Below, piece after piece: positions 48,856 through 59,912 of a stretch of 64,000 nucleotides of DNA; positions within the stretch are counted from its first letter, which is position 1; every line of letters starts with the position of its first letter. The notes beneath the pieces were generated by a model, which did no database searches, was not told where the DNA came from, and saw only the letters and a program-made list of their open reading frames with translations. The stretch comes from Zonotrichia leucophrys gambelii (taxonomy: Eukaryota > Chordata > Aves > Passeriformes > Passerellidae): assembly GCF_028769735.1 (NCBI RefSeq), contig NC_088200.1:72020046-72084045 (forward strand), in the 5' to 3' direction. Made by a program: the position numbers and the translations under genes.

Positions 48856-49204
48856 GAGCAGGTGTGCTTGGCACTGTGACTGGAGTGGATAATTACCAGT
48901 TTCTTTTCACTCTTATTGGTGGTGTCACTGTGTCAGGTTTTGCTGCAGGGCAGCTGCCAAGTTTCATGTGGACAGTCTGGGCTGCTTTCATGCTTTAATA
49001 AATTCTACCATCCCCCTAAAATGCCCAGTGCATTTTTCAAAAAAATCTCTTTCAAAACCAGAAACTTGACCAGCAAAGTCGTACCATGTTGGGCAGGCTG
49101 TGTGCTCAGCCTGCAGTGATTCTTGGGAGTAGAAACAGAATACAAGGAAGAATTTCCTTGTATTTCCACAAGGAAATATAGCTCCAAATCCACGTACTCT
49201 TTCT
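48856..49204. other. Short unannotated gap between two CR1 copies
   Basis: No gene. Contains a small inverted repeat, ATACAAGGAA (49140-49149) with TTCCTTGTAT (49154-49163), followed by a third related word, ACAAGGAAATA. Confidence 0.55.
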
Positions 49205-49625
49205 CTCTAGCTGTGACAAAGCTGTGGAAGAGGAAGCTGGGATTATTCAACCTGGAGAGGTCTCCAGGGAAACCTTCTTGCAGCCTCTCAGTACTTAAAG
49301 GGGGCTTGTAAGAATGATGAGGACTGCCTTTTTTGTAGGGCCTGTAAGGATAGACAAGAACTAATAATTTCAAACTAAGAGAATGTATATTTAGACTAGA
49401 GATAGGGAAAATATTTTTTTATTATGTGGTTGGTGAAAAAGTTGCACAGATTGTTCAGAGAAGCTGTGGGTGACCATTCCCAGGAAACATTTAAGATCAG
49501 GCTGGATGGGAGTCCAAGCAACCTGAAGCAGTGAAGTGTCCCTGACCTGTGGCTGGGGGTATGGCCTGATAGGACTCTAAAGGTTCCTTCCAGCTCATAA
49601 AAAACTATTTTATAATTCTATATGA
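49205..49625 (+). repeat. CR1 LINE fragment, diverged
   Basis: The plus-strand blocks are 'CTGGGATTATTCAACCTGGA', 'GTACTTAAAGGGGGCTTGTA', 'GTGACCATTCCCAGGAAACA', 'CAGGCTGGATGGGAGTCCAA' and 'TAAAGGTTCCTTCCAGCTCA', with a mutated octamer end. It shows many substitutions and short gaps. Confidence 0.8.
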
Positions 49626-50202
49626 GAATTTTTAGCTCTCATGGCTATCTGCAAAGAGTGGATGATCCAGCAAGTTTATTGGCAGGAGTGCAAACATCTG
49701 AAACAAGACAACTGGCTCCTCTCTCTGGCTGAGGCTTCTGCTGCACGCTGCCACAAGATGACAGATCACAACCTCTGAGCCTGTGTTCCCCCTCAAAAGA
49801 GAAGCCAGAGTGCAGACCTGGGCTGAACTGACAAGCTGCATTTCAGCAGGGGTGCTAGCACCAGCTGAGGGGCTCATCTCCCTGTTCCTGCCTCCCTTGC
49901 TGCCACAGCAGTAAATCCTCCAAGGATGATGGTGTGGGCTTGGCAGGGCAGCCCAGGACAGATAGCCACAGTCTCATCACAGCGTGCTTGGGGTGCTGCA
50001 CTAGGTGTGCTGACAGCAAGAGGCAGGGCAGCAAGGAAAGGGCAGGAAATGCAAAAGGGCAGCTGAGAAAGCCACGGATGCCCCAGATGGGATCTGCACT
50101 TACCAATGCTAGAATGTTTCCTAGCCTGGTCCTGGGCAGTTTTCCTGCACAGCTCCTTGGCTGAACGCTGATTTCCGCCACGGTTTCACCTCCGCTCACG
50201 AG
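49626..50202. other. Unannotated sequence, GC-richer toward its end
   Basis: No gene. CpG steps increase from about 50160 (gaacgctg, ttccgcca, ctccgctcacg) just before the X-box-like site. Confidence 0.5.
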
Positions 50203-50216
50203 GTTACCATGGAAAC
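50203..50216. promoter_or_regulatory. RFX/X-box-like palindrome
   Basis: GTTACCATGGAAAC matches the symmetrical RFX-factor site GTNNYYATRRNAAC at all fixed positions. It sits in a small CpG-richer stretch (about 50160-50260). Such sites occur in promoters of ciliary and MHC class II genes, but no downstream coding exon was recognised here. Confidence 0.45.
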
Positions 50217-53200
50217 TTCTATGCCTGAGAAGCCGGGAAGGCCGAGCTGTAGCCTGGAGAATACATAAATCAGTAAGCAGGGAAGTAAGGCAGAAACAAG
50301 CGAGGGCTTAGGAAGTGCACCTTTTTCAGGAAGCCAGAACACGTTAGAAAGGGGGAAAAAGGTGCTGTGCACTAGCAGATGCCTCCTGTTAGAGGGGCAG
50401 AGCACAGGCTAGTCAAAAGAAACTGAATTAAAATCTAGAGAGCACAAGGAAGAGACAAAATTCTCACATGAAAATGTTTCATTGTAAATATCATCCTAGA
50501 GTATGATCAACACGCAGCTTTCCCCAACTTGTCTCAGATAATGCTTTTGCCTTTCCCTCCTTTCCTAGTGGCTTAAACTAGTTTTAAACAGCATCTCATA
50601 TAAGAATAACTGTCCTCTGTCTTTTTTTTCTACACTGTTCTCATCCCCCGCTTTTTCCTAGATGCACTCCAATAAACAATAATTTGATTTGCTGCTTTGA
50701 CCTAATATGTGCACATGGGGATGCACTATGTGGTAATATTTTTTTTCCCTAAAAGTGGGAGTCACATTGCACACAAAGAAGGGAATTCTGCCTCTGTCAA
50801 ATGCACAGCTGACAGACATTAGCAGCAGTGCAGTGTAGCTCATTCTCTATGGGTCAGACAAAAGACTGGGGAAGGTATTGCAAAAGTGAACTTAATTCTG
50901 TTTACCAATATACTTACTATGAAAAAAAAAAGTTGTGTCTCTGTCTCATAAATATGCTGAAATACTTTACACAGGCATCTTGACTAAGTCATGGATGCCC
51001 TTAAAATAATTAAGATGCATAAAGGATTAATCTACTTGCTTAGGAAAATACCTTCCTATCCATACCTGACTCTCAGCTGCAGCATCTTTACATCCTTCTG
51101 CTGGCTAGTAATCACATATTCACAGCATCAGCTGTATTGAGTAAACCTTGGACGCAGAACTAAGGAGTGCACTGAGAACTTAAACTATCCTGCTAAATGA
51201 ATTGACCTTCAGGAAGGCAGCAGTTGCAGTGTAGTGCTCCCAAATTAAAACACATGCTCTTTTTGTCAAGGGTAGGGCACCGTACAACCTTACTCAATGA
51301 TGTCTCAGGAGACTGGAGGTTAAAATTATGCCATTTGCAATTACTCTTTGTAGGACATAACAGACACAGCCTGTGCTTAGACAAACAGAAAGCAATTACT
51401 TCTGTTGTTAACTAGGCCCTTTGATCATTTTAACAAGTCCACACCACGTTGCCTAACAAGTTGTTATTATGATTTTACCAATTGCCCTCAATCCTTTCCT
51501 GGGTTGTTCCTGCTGCTATTGCTGTCCTAACAAAAAGACAGTTTGTCTTTCCAAAATTTTCTTTTCTTATTCTGACTTTTTCCTGGTGTCAAGGTTGCAT
51601 GTAAGTACTGAGGTTTTCATTAGACAGGTATTTGCACAGCGAAGCTCTTCTTTGAATTTATGCACAGGGGAGTTAGAAGCAGATATTTCCACCGAAGACA
51701 AAAGGAAAATGATAGCTGGCAATGTGAGAAAGACAGCTCACAGAGATTTCTGTCATCAGGAAAGTCAATTTGCAGCAAATCACTGTGTCAGAGGAGGCAC
51801 AGGACCAGGACTGCTTCATACGTGTGGCACCTGCATTTCTCCACTCTTACACATGGCATTTCAGTGACTCATTTCTAAATGGACCTTAAAGGAAAGGACT
51901 TAAAGATCACCTCTTTCTAAAGATTCTGCCATTGGCATTCCTCCGAGGTATGACACATATTTAAAATAATTCTTCATCTCTTCCCAAAATCTGTGACGTT
52001 TTCATGCTGCTCACTCCTTTCCCCCCAATAAAATACACATTTGGGTTTTGAAGCCAGTAAAAGCAAGTTTGTCAAACTGCCTGTATTGACCCATCAGACC
52101 AATAACCTGTTCTCCCAGATCCAGTTAGAAAAGGAAATCTTTTGGAGAAGAGATTTTTGATACTTTTGCTTTGTGTTGCATGCCAACATTTAGCACCTCC
52201 AGAGGACTGGCTCCTGCTTTTTGCTTTCAAGACACCAATACTGGCAAAAATTAATGTGATTAAGAGTCCTTATAACTATGCTGACTATTAATAAATGATA
52301 GGTATCATTTTTTTTAAGTGGAAGGAAGAAGCAGTTTAGGAAATTCAAGCAAATCAACACATGACTAATTTTGTGACCTGTTACCAAGTCACAGGTTTTG
52401 CAGGATATCCCTGCTGCCAACAGAGAGACTGATTTATGCATATATATAATTCCTCCATGGCATAGAAAGGAGACCTTTGAGAATTTTGGCAGAGATTGTC
52501 ATGGAAGAAGTTTTATGTTCATCAGATGCAAAGCTGAAGCACAACAGGGACCTGGCTGTCTTCAGCAGATCCATAGGGAAGCCTTCCTGACAACACAAAT
52601 TTGCATGCCCTGAGGCAGCTTTATTATTCAGTAAAGGTTAGATCAGTCTCTGAGTATGGCTGGGTGGATAAAAAGCTGGATGGAGCCACTCTGGATGTCC
52701 AATATCAGTTTATCAGTTTCTAATGACCAAAAAGCTTGCCAAAGTAGCATGGAAGGGATGCTGACTAGAAATGGAGAAGAACCCCTGCATAAAATACAGT
52801 AAATTATTCTCTTTCATCTGTTCTGACAAAGATTATAAATACTGTAAAAGTCCAAATACTTCTGTACAGGTAAATAATGTTGAAGAGTTGACATTGGTGA
52901 AAGGGGTGATGGCAAACACAGGGAACAGCAGAAATTCTGCAAGAGTAAAGCACCACATTGAGGAACATTTCCAAGAGAAAAACCAAGTTCTACAAGAAGA
53001 ACCAATGTGACCTGGAGCTCCAATTGCAAAGATTTCCCACAGCTTCCAAGAAAGGTGAAAGGTGTTTCATTTTCTTTCAGCTCCTTGGCACTTTCTGGCT
53101 CTTCTCTTGAATCATCTACATTGATTTAAGCTATTTCAGCTGTAGAAATTAAATTTATATGCACCAAATGCTGTTGTCTGCTTACAGTAGTGTCTGAGTA

Positions 53201-54844
53201 TCTTAACATTTATTTTAGGTTCGCTGGTTTCACTACATGATTGAGTGTTTGAAATGGTGCCTTTTTTCAGTCTCAAGAGTTCATCATGGCAGATATTCAC
53301 TGTTTGCACTCTGCAGTGCTTTGTTAAAGGGTTTCATTGGGGAGCAACAGGACCAGTTTTCTGGTGGAATTATTCTGAGTGCTACACTCCGAGGACTGAG
53401 TGGAAACCTCTGAACCTGCAAAACAGAGCTTCTCAAGGTAACCTGAGAGCTCAAAATGCAGGAATAGATGGGAAAATATCCAAGAATAGTGGGAAGGTGA
53501 GTTTACTTTCTTGGCATACTGAGAAGAGTGTAGCACTATATGAAAATTCTTCTGACTCCAAAGCAATGAGATAGAAAGGCATGCATGTTAAAGGTTTGAT
53601 ACTCGATACTTTTATAACACAGTTTTATACTGTGTTATAAAACTTGAGCACATCGATCACTTTATTTTTTCTAGCATTTAAACTTTTGCCTCTGAAAGCT
53701 GCCTCTTCTGACTCCTCATTAAAATCAGTAGGGCTACTAAAAGACATCTCAGCAGTCTGACAATAAGGTCTTCATTGAATAATGGAGATTTCAGGTAGCT
53801 CTATAACATGGGCACTAAACATTGCTGTTCATTCTAGGAGGCAGAAGTCACAAATTTTATTAATAGCCTTTCACAATCAAGCCCAAATATCTAATGAGAT
53901 TTCACTTCAGGCCCTGAAGTTAACACTTCCAATGTTATGGCAAGCAGCACCTTCCTCGATTCTCCTCAATAAACCAAAAATTGATTGAGCACATAGCTGA
54001 GATGTTCTTTGTCTTTCCGGCTCCAACATTTAAACCAGGTCTGAGCCACAGAGCCAGGAGCACACAGCCTGTGCTGGTGCTGCAAACAGCTGGTAACATC
54101 TGCATGCCCACTTCTGTTTATTCTGAATTCTGTGAAAAAGGGACCAGTGTGGAATGGAAACACAGTGTCAGCCAAAGTGGCTAATGGCCTCCAGCTGCTG
54201 AGGCTGACCCAGCATCCCAGATCATGCCAAGCAGCAACACCTCATTTTTCAGTGTGCGTGTTCTTGTGGACAAGTTTAAAAGGTCAGGGGGTTACACCAG
54301 GGTGAAAGGAAGAAATCCTATGCCTCAGGAGGAAAAGTGCAATATGTTTTCTAGGGTTAGAATCAGAGATTTGCTGACTGAACTCCTGAGAATGTATCCT
54401 CAAGGATTCAAAAAAATCCACTTTCTTTTTTGTCCAAAATTGTGGTGATTAGGAGGGCTCAGATATGTGCAACTCAAAAATGTGAAGCAAAACACTATTC
54501 ATGATCAAAAAGTCAGTATGTATTAGAAGAGATGCTAGAGGAATCACTTTCCCATAGAACCTTACTGGAATATTGCTTCCCATAGAGTTCCCCTGTAAAA
54601 AACAAAGACTACAAATAAAATCAACTTTGACCAGTGTAAAGCCATTTGAATTCCAGCTTCAGGGATTTCCCCTCCTCTCTTTTCTTGCACAGGTACAACT
54701 GAATGCAAAAACTGTATTTGCTGCTGTCCTCTCAAGATTTATCTCTTCTCCTGCTGGTACATGGATTTTCCGAACTCCCTATCTAGTGCATCTGGTGGGG
54801 CATTGAACAAAAATAGATCCTCAGTCCTGAATCCTAAATCCTAA
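50217..54844. other. Unannotated non-coding sequence
   Basis: No gene or repeat family recognised. A 13-bp hairpin lies at 53610-53642. The longest frames (132 codons at 51469-51867, 109 at 53245-53574) show no domain. Confidence 0.5.
53610..53642. repeat. 13-bp perfect hairpin
   Basis: TTTTATAACACAG (53610-53622) and its exact complement (53630-53642) flank the 7-base loop ttttata. It is AT-rich, and no function is assigned. Confidence 0.8.
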
Positions 54845-54980
54845 AATAGGTTGGATGGGGCCCCAGCCTAGTCTAATGGGTCGCCCCAAGGTGGGGCACT
54901 GAATGGTGGTGGTAATTGGAACCCAATGACCTTTAAAGAGCCTTCCAACCCCAACCATTCTGTGCTTCTGTGATTCCAAA
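54845..54980 (+). repeat. CR1 LINE 3' fragment
   Basis: Plus-strand 'GGTTGGATGGGGCCCCAGCC', 'CCTTTAAAGAGCCTTCCAAC' and 'CCATTCTGTGCTTCTGTGATT' match the terminal CR1 region. The central part has a substituted 'gggtcgccccaaggtgggg' stretch. Confidence 0.82.
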
Positions 54981-56308
54981 TGACAGACTCCTAGAGGAGC
55001 ATCCTGGATTATATTCATTATATCAAATTATGAGGTCAGAAGCATCACATTCAGTGACAGACAACCTCTAGTTACAGAGACCATCATCTCCGCCCCCTTG
55101 AAGTTTCCTCAGTTACTTTCCTCAATAATGTATGTTTAATCAATAAGGAAAAATACAGCACTACAAAAGCTTGAAGTGGCATTAGGCCATGGAGTAATTT
55201 GCAGACAACAGCAAAGGTGCAATGATACTTTGATATCTGCTTCTGTGTGGACTTGGCTTAAGTAGCTGCTGAAGGGCACAACCTGTGTGGAGGCATAACC
55301 ATTATAATCATAATTCATGCTAAAGCTCAGCCAAAATGCCTCCACATCATTTTATTGGAACATTGAGTTCATGTATTATGTGACTTAAAAGGGAAAAATT
55401 TCTGCTTTTTTGAAAAATACCTCTAAAATGAGTAAGAATAGGGTCTAGTTCTGGTTTACTCTCTTCTCCACATTGATATCTTTTCTTTGGGTTGTTTTCA
55501 GGGTTTTTCTTGCCTGCTCCCTACCTGGCCCTATCTGTACCCCTAATAATGGGAAATACAATTCAGCCTCAGCCCACAGACATCAAAGAGGAAAAGGGAA
55601 CTGGGAATGAAGTGGAAATTACTTCCAAGCACATCACAGAGCAGGGATTGTCTTATCAAATGCCAATTCACAAAAAGGTTTACTTGTCTGCTTTTTGTCT
55701 TTCCCCATCAAAACAGTCTAAGAGTTTTGGATTACCTGTATTTACAGTTCTAACAGCAGCTAAGTAGAAAGCACTTATAACTGAACTCTCAATAACAATT
55801 TTAAATAATGTATCTTAAAAATACTTCAATGTCAGGATCAATGCCAGTTAAGGTTCATACAATTACTGAAAGGGACATCTCAATGTCATTGCCAGAGTCA
55901 CAGAATACCTCCCCTTCCTTGTTAAGGTCAGGCTTTAGTCAATTTTTTTCCACAGGCATCAGTTTCCACTCATTCCCACAGGTCTTTAATCAGCAAAACA
56001 TTCACTGTTAAAGAGACAGTCTTGAAACTGTGGTGCAAGCTCTTAAGTAAGGTAATCTGGCCTCTTTTGCAGCTGCTTCCCAGAGAGGTTTCAGCTCAGC
56101 TGCAGTCTGAGCAAATCCTCAATCAGAATTTCATGTTGCAGTTGCACCAATATTATTAATCCTGATATTTTATTTTTTGTTTAGAAGACACCATTTAAGC
56201 CCCTCATAACTGTTATTTCTAATAATCCTCTTAGGGGGATTTTTGGTGGGGTTTTTTTTGTTTGTTTGATTTTCATGCTTTGTTTTGGTTTGGGGATTTT
56301 TGGGTTTG
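54981..56308. other. Unannotated non-coding sequence
   Basis: Nothing recognised. The 91-codon + frame at 55492-55767 has no domain. Confidence 0.5.
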
Positions 56309-56341
56309 TTTGGTTGGTTGGTTGGTTGGTTGGTTGGTTGG
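56309..56341 (+). repeat. (TTGG)n microsatellite, about 8 units
   Basis: Pure tandem TTGG inside a larger G- and T-rich stretch (about 56230-56360). Short frames encoding alternating W, L, V and G across it are artefacts. Confidence 0.95.
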
Positions 56342-56544
56342 TTTGGTTTTTTTGGTTTGCATTGCAGATGCCAAAGTTGTTGTTTGCCCTTTTCAAGACC
56401 TTTTGCTTTACGTTTTATATTTATATTATTGATTTACTCTCAGGTGGCTGAAACTGCCCTCGGGGCTAGCAGCTGACCTAGGCAGCAGCAGCAACCTGAT
56501 TCTTGGAAGTCGCATTACATAAAAAACTGGGGAAGCATTTTATT
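56342..56544. other. Short unannotated gap between simple repeats
   Basis: Nothing recognised. Confidence 0.5.
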
Positions 56545-56760
56545 AAAATTCCTCCCCTCCCTCCATTCCTTATCTTCTTCCCACCCTCCATTCTGCCTGC
56601 CTCCCTTCTTCTTTTTTTCTCTTTTTTCTCTTTTTTCCTCATTTTTCTCTGCTCCTTCCTTCCTTCCTTCCTTCCTTCCTTCCTTCCGCCACTTCCGCCA
56701 CTTCCGCCACTTCCGCCACTTCCGCCACTTCCTTCCGCCACTTCCTCTCTCCGTCCCTCC
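56545..56760 (+). repeat. Polypyrimidine tract with (TTCC)n and 9-bp units
   Basis: An almost pure C/T strand. It contains a (TTCC)n run at 56654-56687, which passes into the 9-bp unit TTCCGCCAC (five tandem copies at 56684-56728, one more at 56733-56741 after an extra TTCC). The 9-bp unit looks like an outgrowth of the TTCC run. Mirror-symmetric homopyrimidine DNA can form triplex (H-DNA) structures. Confidence 0.92.
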
Positions 56761-56871
56761 AGATTTCTTTATCCCACATTACAAGGCAGTTACTCCACAA
56801 ATGTTGTCACTGACTTGATTTTTTTCTCATTCCTCATAGCAAAATTTACATTCTTTGTAACGTGGATGCAT

Positions 56872-56898
56872 ACACACACACACACACACACACACACA
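56872..56898 (+). repeat. (AC)n microsatellite, 27 bp
   Basis: Pure AC dinucleotides, followed by a second short ACACAC at 56906-56914. Confidence 0.95.
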
Positions 56899-57048
56899 TC
56901 CATGCCCACACACACGACTCCTCATATGTATGTTAGTCTGTTTTAGACAGAAAGAAAAGCCAAAAAGGATCCTTTTGGGAGAGAGTGGTGAGCAGGGTGT
57001 CCTGCCTGGCTGCATCCATCTGCAGCTGCCTGTCCCTGGGGCACAGCC

Positions 57049-57664
57049 ATGGGGGACACTGCCATCACAGCCATGGGGACATTGCCACCACAGCCCAGGG
57101 GGACACTGCCACCACAGCCCAGGGGGACACTGCCATCACAGCCATGGAGACATTGCCACCACAGACCTAAGGGACACTGCCATCACAGCCATGGGGACGT
57201 TGCCACCACAGCCCAGGGGGACACTGCCATCACAGCCATGGGGACATTGCCATCACAGCCATGGGGACACTGCCATCACAGCCAAGGGGGACACTGCCAC
57301 CACAGCCATGGGGGCACTGCCATCACAGCCATGGGGACACTGCCATTACAGCCCAGGGGGACACTGCCATCACAGCCATGGAGACATTGCCACCACAGCC
57401 CTGAGGGACACTGCCATCACAGCCATGGGGAAATTGCCATCACAGCCCTGGGGGACACTGCCATCACAGCCATGGGGACACGGCCATCACAGCCATGGGG
57501 ACATTGCCATCACAGCCATGGGGGCATTGCCATCACAGCCATTGGGACACTGCCATCACAGCCATGGGGGCACTGCCATCACAGCCCTGGGGGACATTGC
57601 CATCACAGCCATGGGGACACTGCCATCACAGCTGGCCATGGGGACACTGCCATCACAGCTGGCC
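57049..57664 (+). repeat. Minisatellite, 26 copies of a 22-27 bp unit
   Basis: The unit is close to ATGGGGACACTGCCATCACAG plus CC. I count 26 copies by eye. Variants alternate between units starting ATGGGG and units starting AGGGGG, giving a partial two-unit period of about 47 bp, and the last two units carry an extra CTGG. Unit lengths vary by one or two bases, so every frame drifts. The array forces open frames, including one of 460 codons that continues into the next array, which I do not accept as a gene. Confidence 0.93.
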
Positions 57665-57785
57665 ACTGCTCCCAGCGGTTTTCCCACCTGCACTGACACC
57701 TGTGAGCTCCCTGCTGTCCTTTGGGAGCACAGAGCAGCACGGAAATCCTGCCCCAGGGATGCCAGGGGGTGCTACTGCTGTACCT
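57665..57785. other. Spacer between two minisatellites
   Basis: A 120-bp, non-repetitive, GC-rich spacer with no feature recognised. Confidence 0.6.
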
Positions 57786-58162
57786 GTCATGGGCGTCCCT
57801 GTCACAGGTGTCCCTGTACAGCTATCCCTGTCACGGCTGTCACCTCCACAGCTGTCCCCTGTCACAGCTGTCCCTGCCACAGCTGTCCCCTCCACGGCTG
57901 TCCCTGTCACGGCTGTCACCTCCACGGGTGTCCCTGTCACAGCTGTCCCCTGTCACGGGTTTCCCTGTCACGGCTGTCCCTGTCACGGCTGTCCCTGTCA
58001 TGGGTGTCCCTGTCACCAGTTTCCCTTCACAACTGTCACCTCCACGGGTGTCCCTGTCACGGGTATCCCTTCTCACGGCTGCCCCTGTCACAGCTGTCCC
58101 CTATCACGGGTGTCTCCTGCACAGCTGTCTCTTTCACAGATGTCCCCTCCACGGCTATCCTT
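57786..58162 (+). repeat. Minisatellite, 25 copies of a 15-bp unit
   Basis: The unit is close to GTCACGGCTGTCCCT. About 25 copies are counted by eye, with lengths of 14-16 bp and recurring subtypes (GTCACGG, CCACGG, GTCACAG). C-rich on this strand, it may form G-rich secondary structure on the other. It is a different unit from the neighbouring array, although both use CACAGC words. Frames across it (57721-58242 and minus 57653-58287) are artefacts. Confidence 0.93.
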
Positions 58163-58379
58163 GGAGCAGGCACGGGGGGAAGGAAGGAGCCAGGGGCCAC
58201 CTCCCTCTCTTCCTGCCTCCCACCCTGCCACTGCCTCTGTGACGCGGGGATGGTGTCACGGCTCGGCACTGCAAAAGCCAGCACCAAACCCCGGCAGCCC
58301 CTCTTTAATTAGCTTTACTCCCTCTACGTCTCGGTTTTAATGCGCAGCTGCCAGATTCCTTCACAGTCAGCTCCCGGTT

Positions 58380-58515
58380 TTATGCCTCCTGGAAAGCAAT
58401 ATATATAGCGCAGGGCTATAAATAAGACTAGCAATGTCATGGTAACCATGGCAACTGGTAGGCTTCAAACACAGATGTGTGTGAGATTTATAGGAGGCTG
58501 CCCTTGACTTTATAG
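58380..58515. promoter_or_regulatory. Candidate regulatory block with X-box
   Basis: This 135-bp block contains several TATA-like words (caatatatatag, gctataaataag, gatttatagg, ctttatagcc). It also has GTAACCATGGCAAC (58442-58455), which fits the RFX site GTNNYYATRRNAAC at all fixed positions. Such compact, word-rich sequence is typical of conserved elements, but no gene was identified downstream, and TATA words are common by chance. Confidence 0.35.
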
Positions 58516-59787
58516 CCAGATCATCTGTCCTCTTTAAAATTACCCTGCTTGGAATTTGGATTTGTCGCCTGAATTTTTTTTCCTCCTTTTAAATAGATAA
58601 CAAGTAACTGGAATTTTTTTCCCTTTTTTAAAAATAAATTGTTGCTGCAAAGAGGGCCTGAAAATTGATACTTTCTTTAGATGCTGATTCCAATGACGCT
58701 TAAAAAACTTTTTCTTTTCAGATGAAAGGAGCAGCCATCCTCGCTCACCATCCATTGTAGATGGTGTCTCTCACCTCCCTCTGTGAGGGATAGTTCAATT
58801 CACTGCAAAGATGAAATGGATGAATTCTGATCTCTTGTTCTGGGCAGAACATAAAAGTTTCAGTTTCTTGAAAATAAATGCAGCAACTGAACTTCAAAGA
58901 AGATTCAACCAGGGTCCGCCAACATCAATGTAGTAAAAGGAGCTGCTCAGTCCCCCTGGAGTAACTTTTGACACAATTGGCAGCTGAGGCAGAGGAGGCT
59001 TTCAGATCCCTCCGTATCCCTGCCTCTGGAGCAAAGCAGCCCTATCCATGTGGACAGGGCCTGTGGGCAGTATTGGTTTACGGGGGGGTGAGCCCTGGTC
59101 TGCAGCTCTGGCCCACAGCACTCCCTGTGCCCTCACCTCTCAGCACAGCCCAGCTGTGTCTGCTGATTGTTGGTACTCCTGCAATCGCAGGAGCTCGTCG
59201 TGGCCTGCACAAACTGGGCTGGGAAGCAGGGTGGATGCTTGAGGAATTGCCTTTGCAACCTCCACACATCTGTCCTGTGACCTGTGCTGGTGGCACCCTT
59301 TTCTCTGTGTTGCCAGGACCTTCTCCCTGCCATCATGTCATCCAGCTGAAGAACAAAATGTGGCTTCAGTTTTGGAAAACTCTGAACCAAAACTTCACAT
59401 CTAGTAAGGTGGTCCCTGGTTTTTGCACCTAAATGGAGCAGAAGCTCCACATGTTTAGGAGTTTCATGGGCTGTTCAAGGAAATAGTGGTTGCTAAAGCA
59501 ATTCTGACAAAACCTGAATTTTAAATAGAAAACTAGAGGATTAGCTTACTCTATAAATTATATTGTGATAAGAAGCTACTTTAAAATTGCAGGACCCTCT
59601 CTGTGATAATATTGTCATTTGACTGATAAACACGTTTGGACCTAACTTTCCTTCAGACCACTTTGTCATAGTAGTTTCAGCGCTTTGCTGTATCTCTCAT
59701 CATAAGCTATTTTGCAGAATAAATAATTTTCTTTGGTATGAACTTATGTCTGGCTCTATAAAAGAGATGAAAATTATAAAGTATATC
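58516..59787. other. Unannotated sequence
   Basis: The first 450 bp are AT-rich. Bases 58970-59440 are GC-richer, with frames on both strands (154 codons + and 105 codons -), none with a recognised domain. Confidence 0.45.
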
Positions 59788-59912
59788 TGAGCAACTTGAT
59801 CTAATGGAAGGTGTCTCTGCCCACAGAAGGCAAGTTGGAACTGGATGACATTTGAAGATTCCTTCCACGCTACGATTCCATGATTCTGTGATTCCATGAT
59901 TCTGTGATTCCA
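59788..59912 (+). repeat. CR1 LINE 3' end with octamer repeats
   Basis: 'AGCAACTTGATCTAATGGAA', 'AGGTGTCTCTGCCCACAGAA', 'AAGATTCCTTCCACGCTACG', then ATTCCATGATTCTGTG repeated twice. The tail is the CR1 hallmark octamer repeat (ATTCTGTG/ATTCCATG). Confidence 0.92.

Noticed and set aside
56478..56741. A minus-strand frame with Gly-Ser-Gly and Lys-Glu-Gly repeats
   Set aside because: It is a translation of the TTCC and TTCCGCCAC repeats.
57049..58162. CRISPR-like array
   Set aside because: The units are directly tandem with no unique spacers of constant length, and the organism is a vertebrate.
56930..58312. A 460-codon open frame, the longest in the window
   Set aside because: It is made by two minisatellites. 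Long frames are open in several phases over the same bases, unit lengths vary out of frame, and no domain is present.
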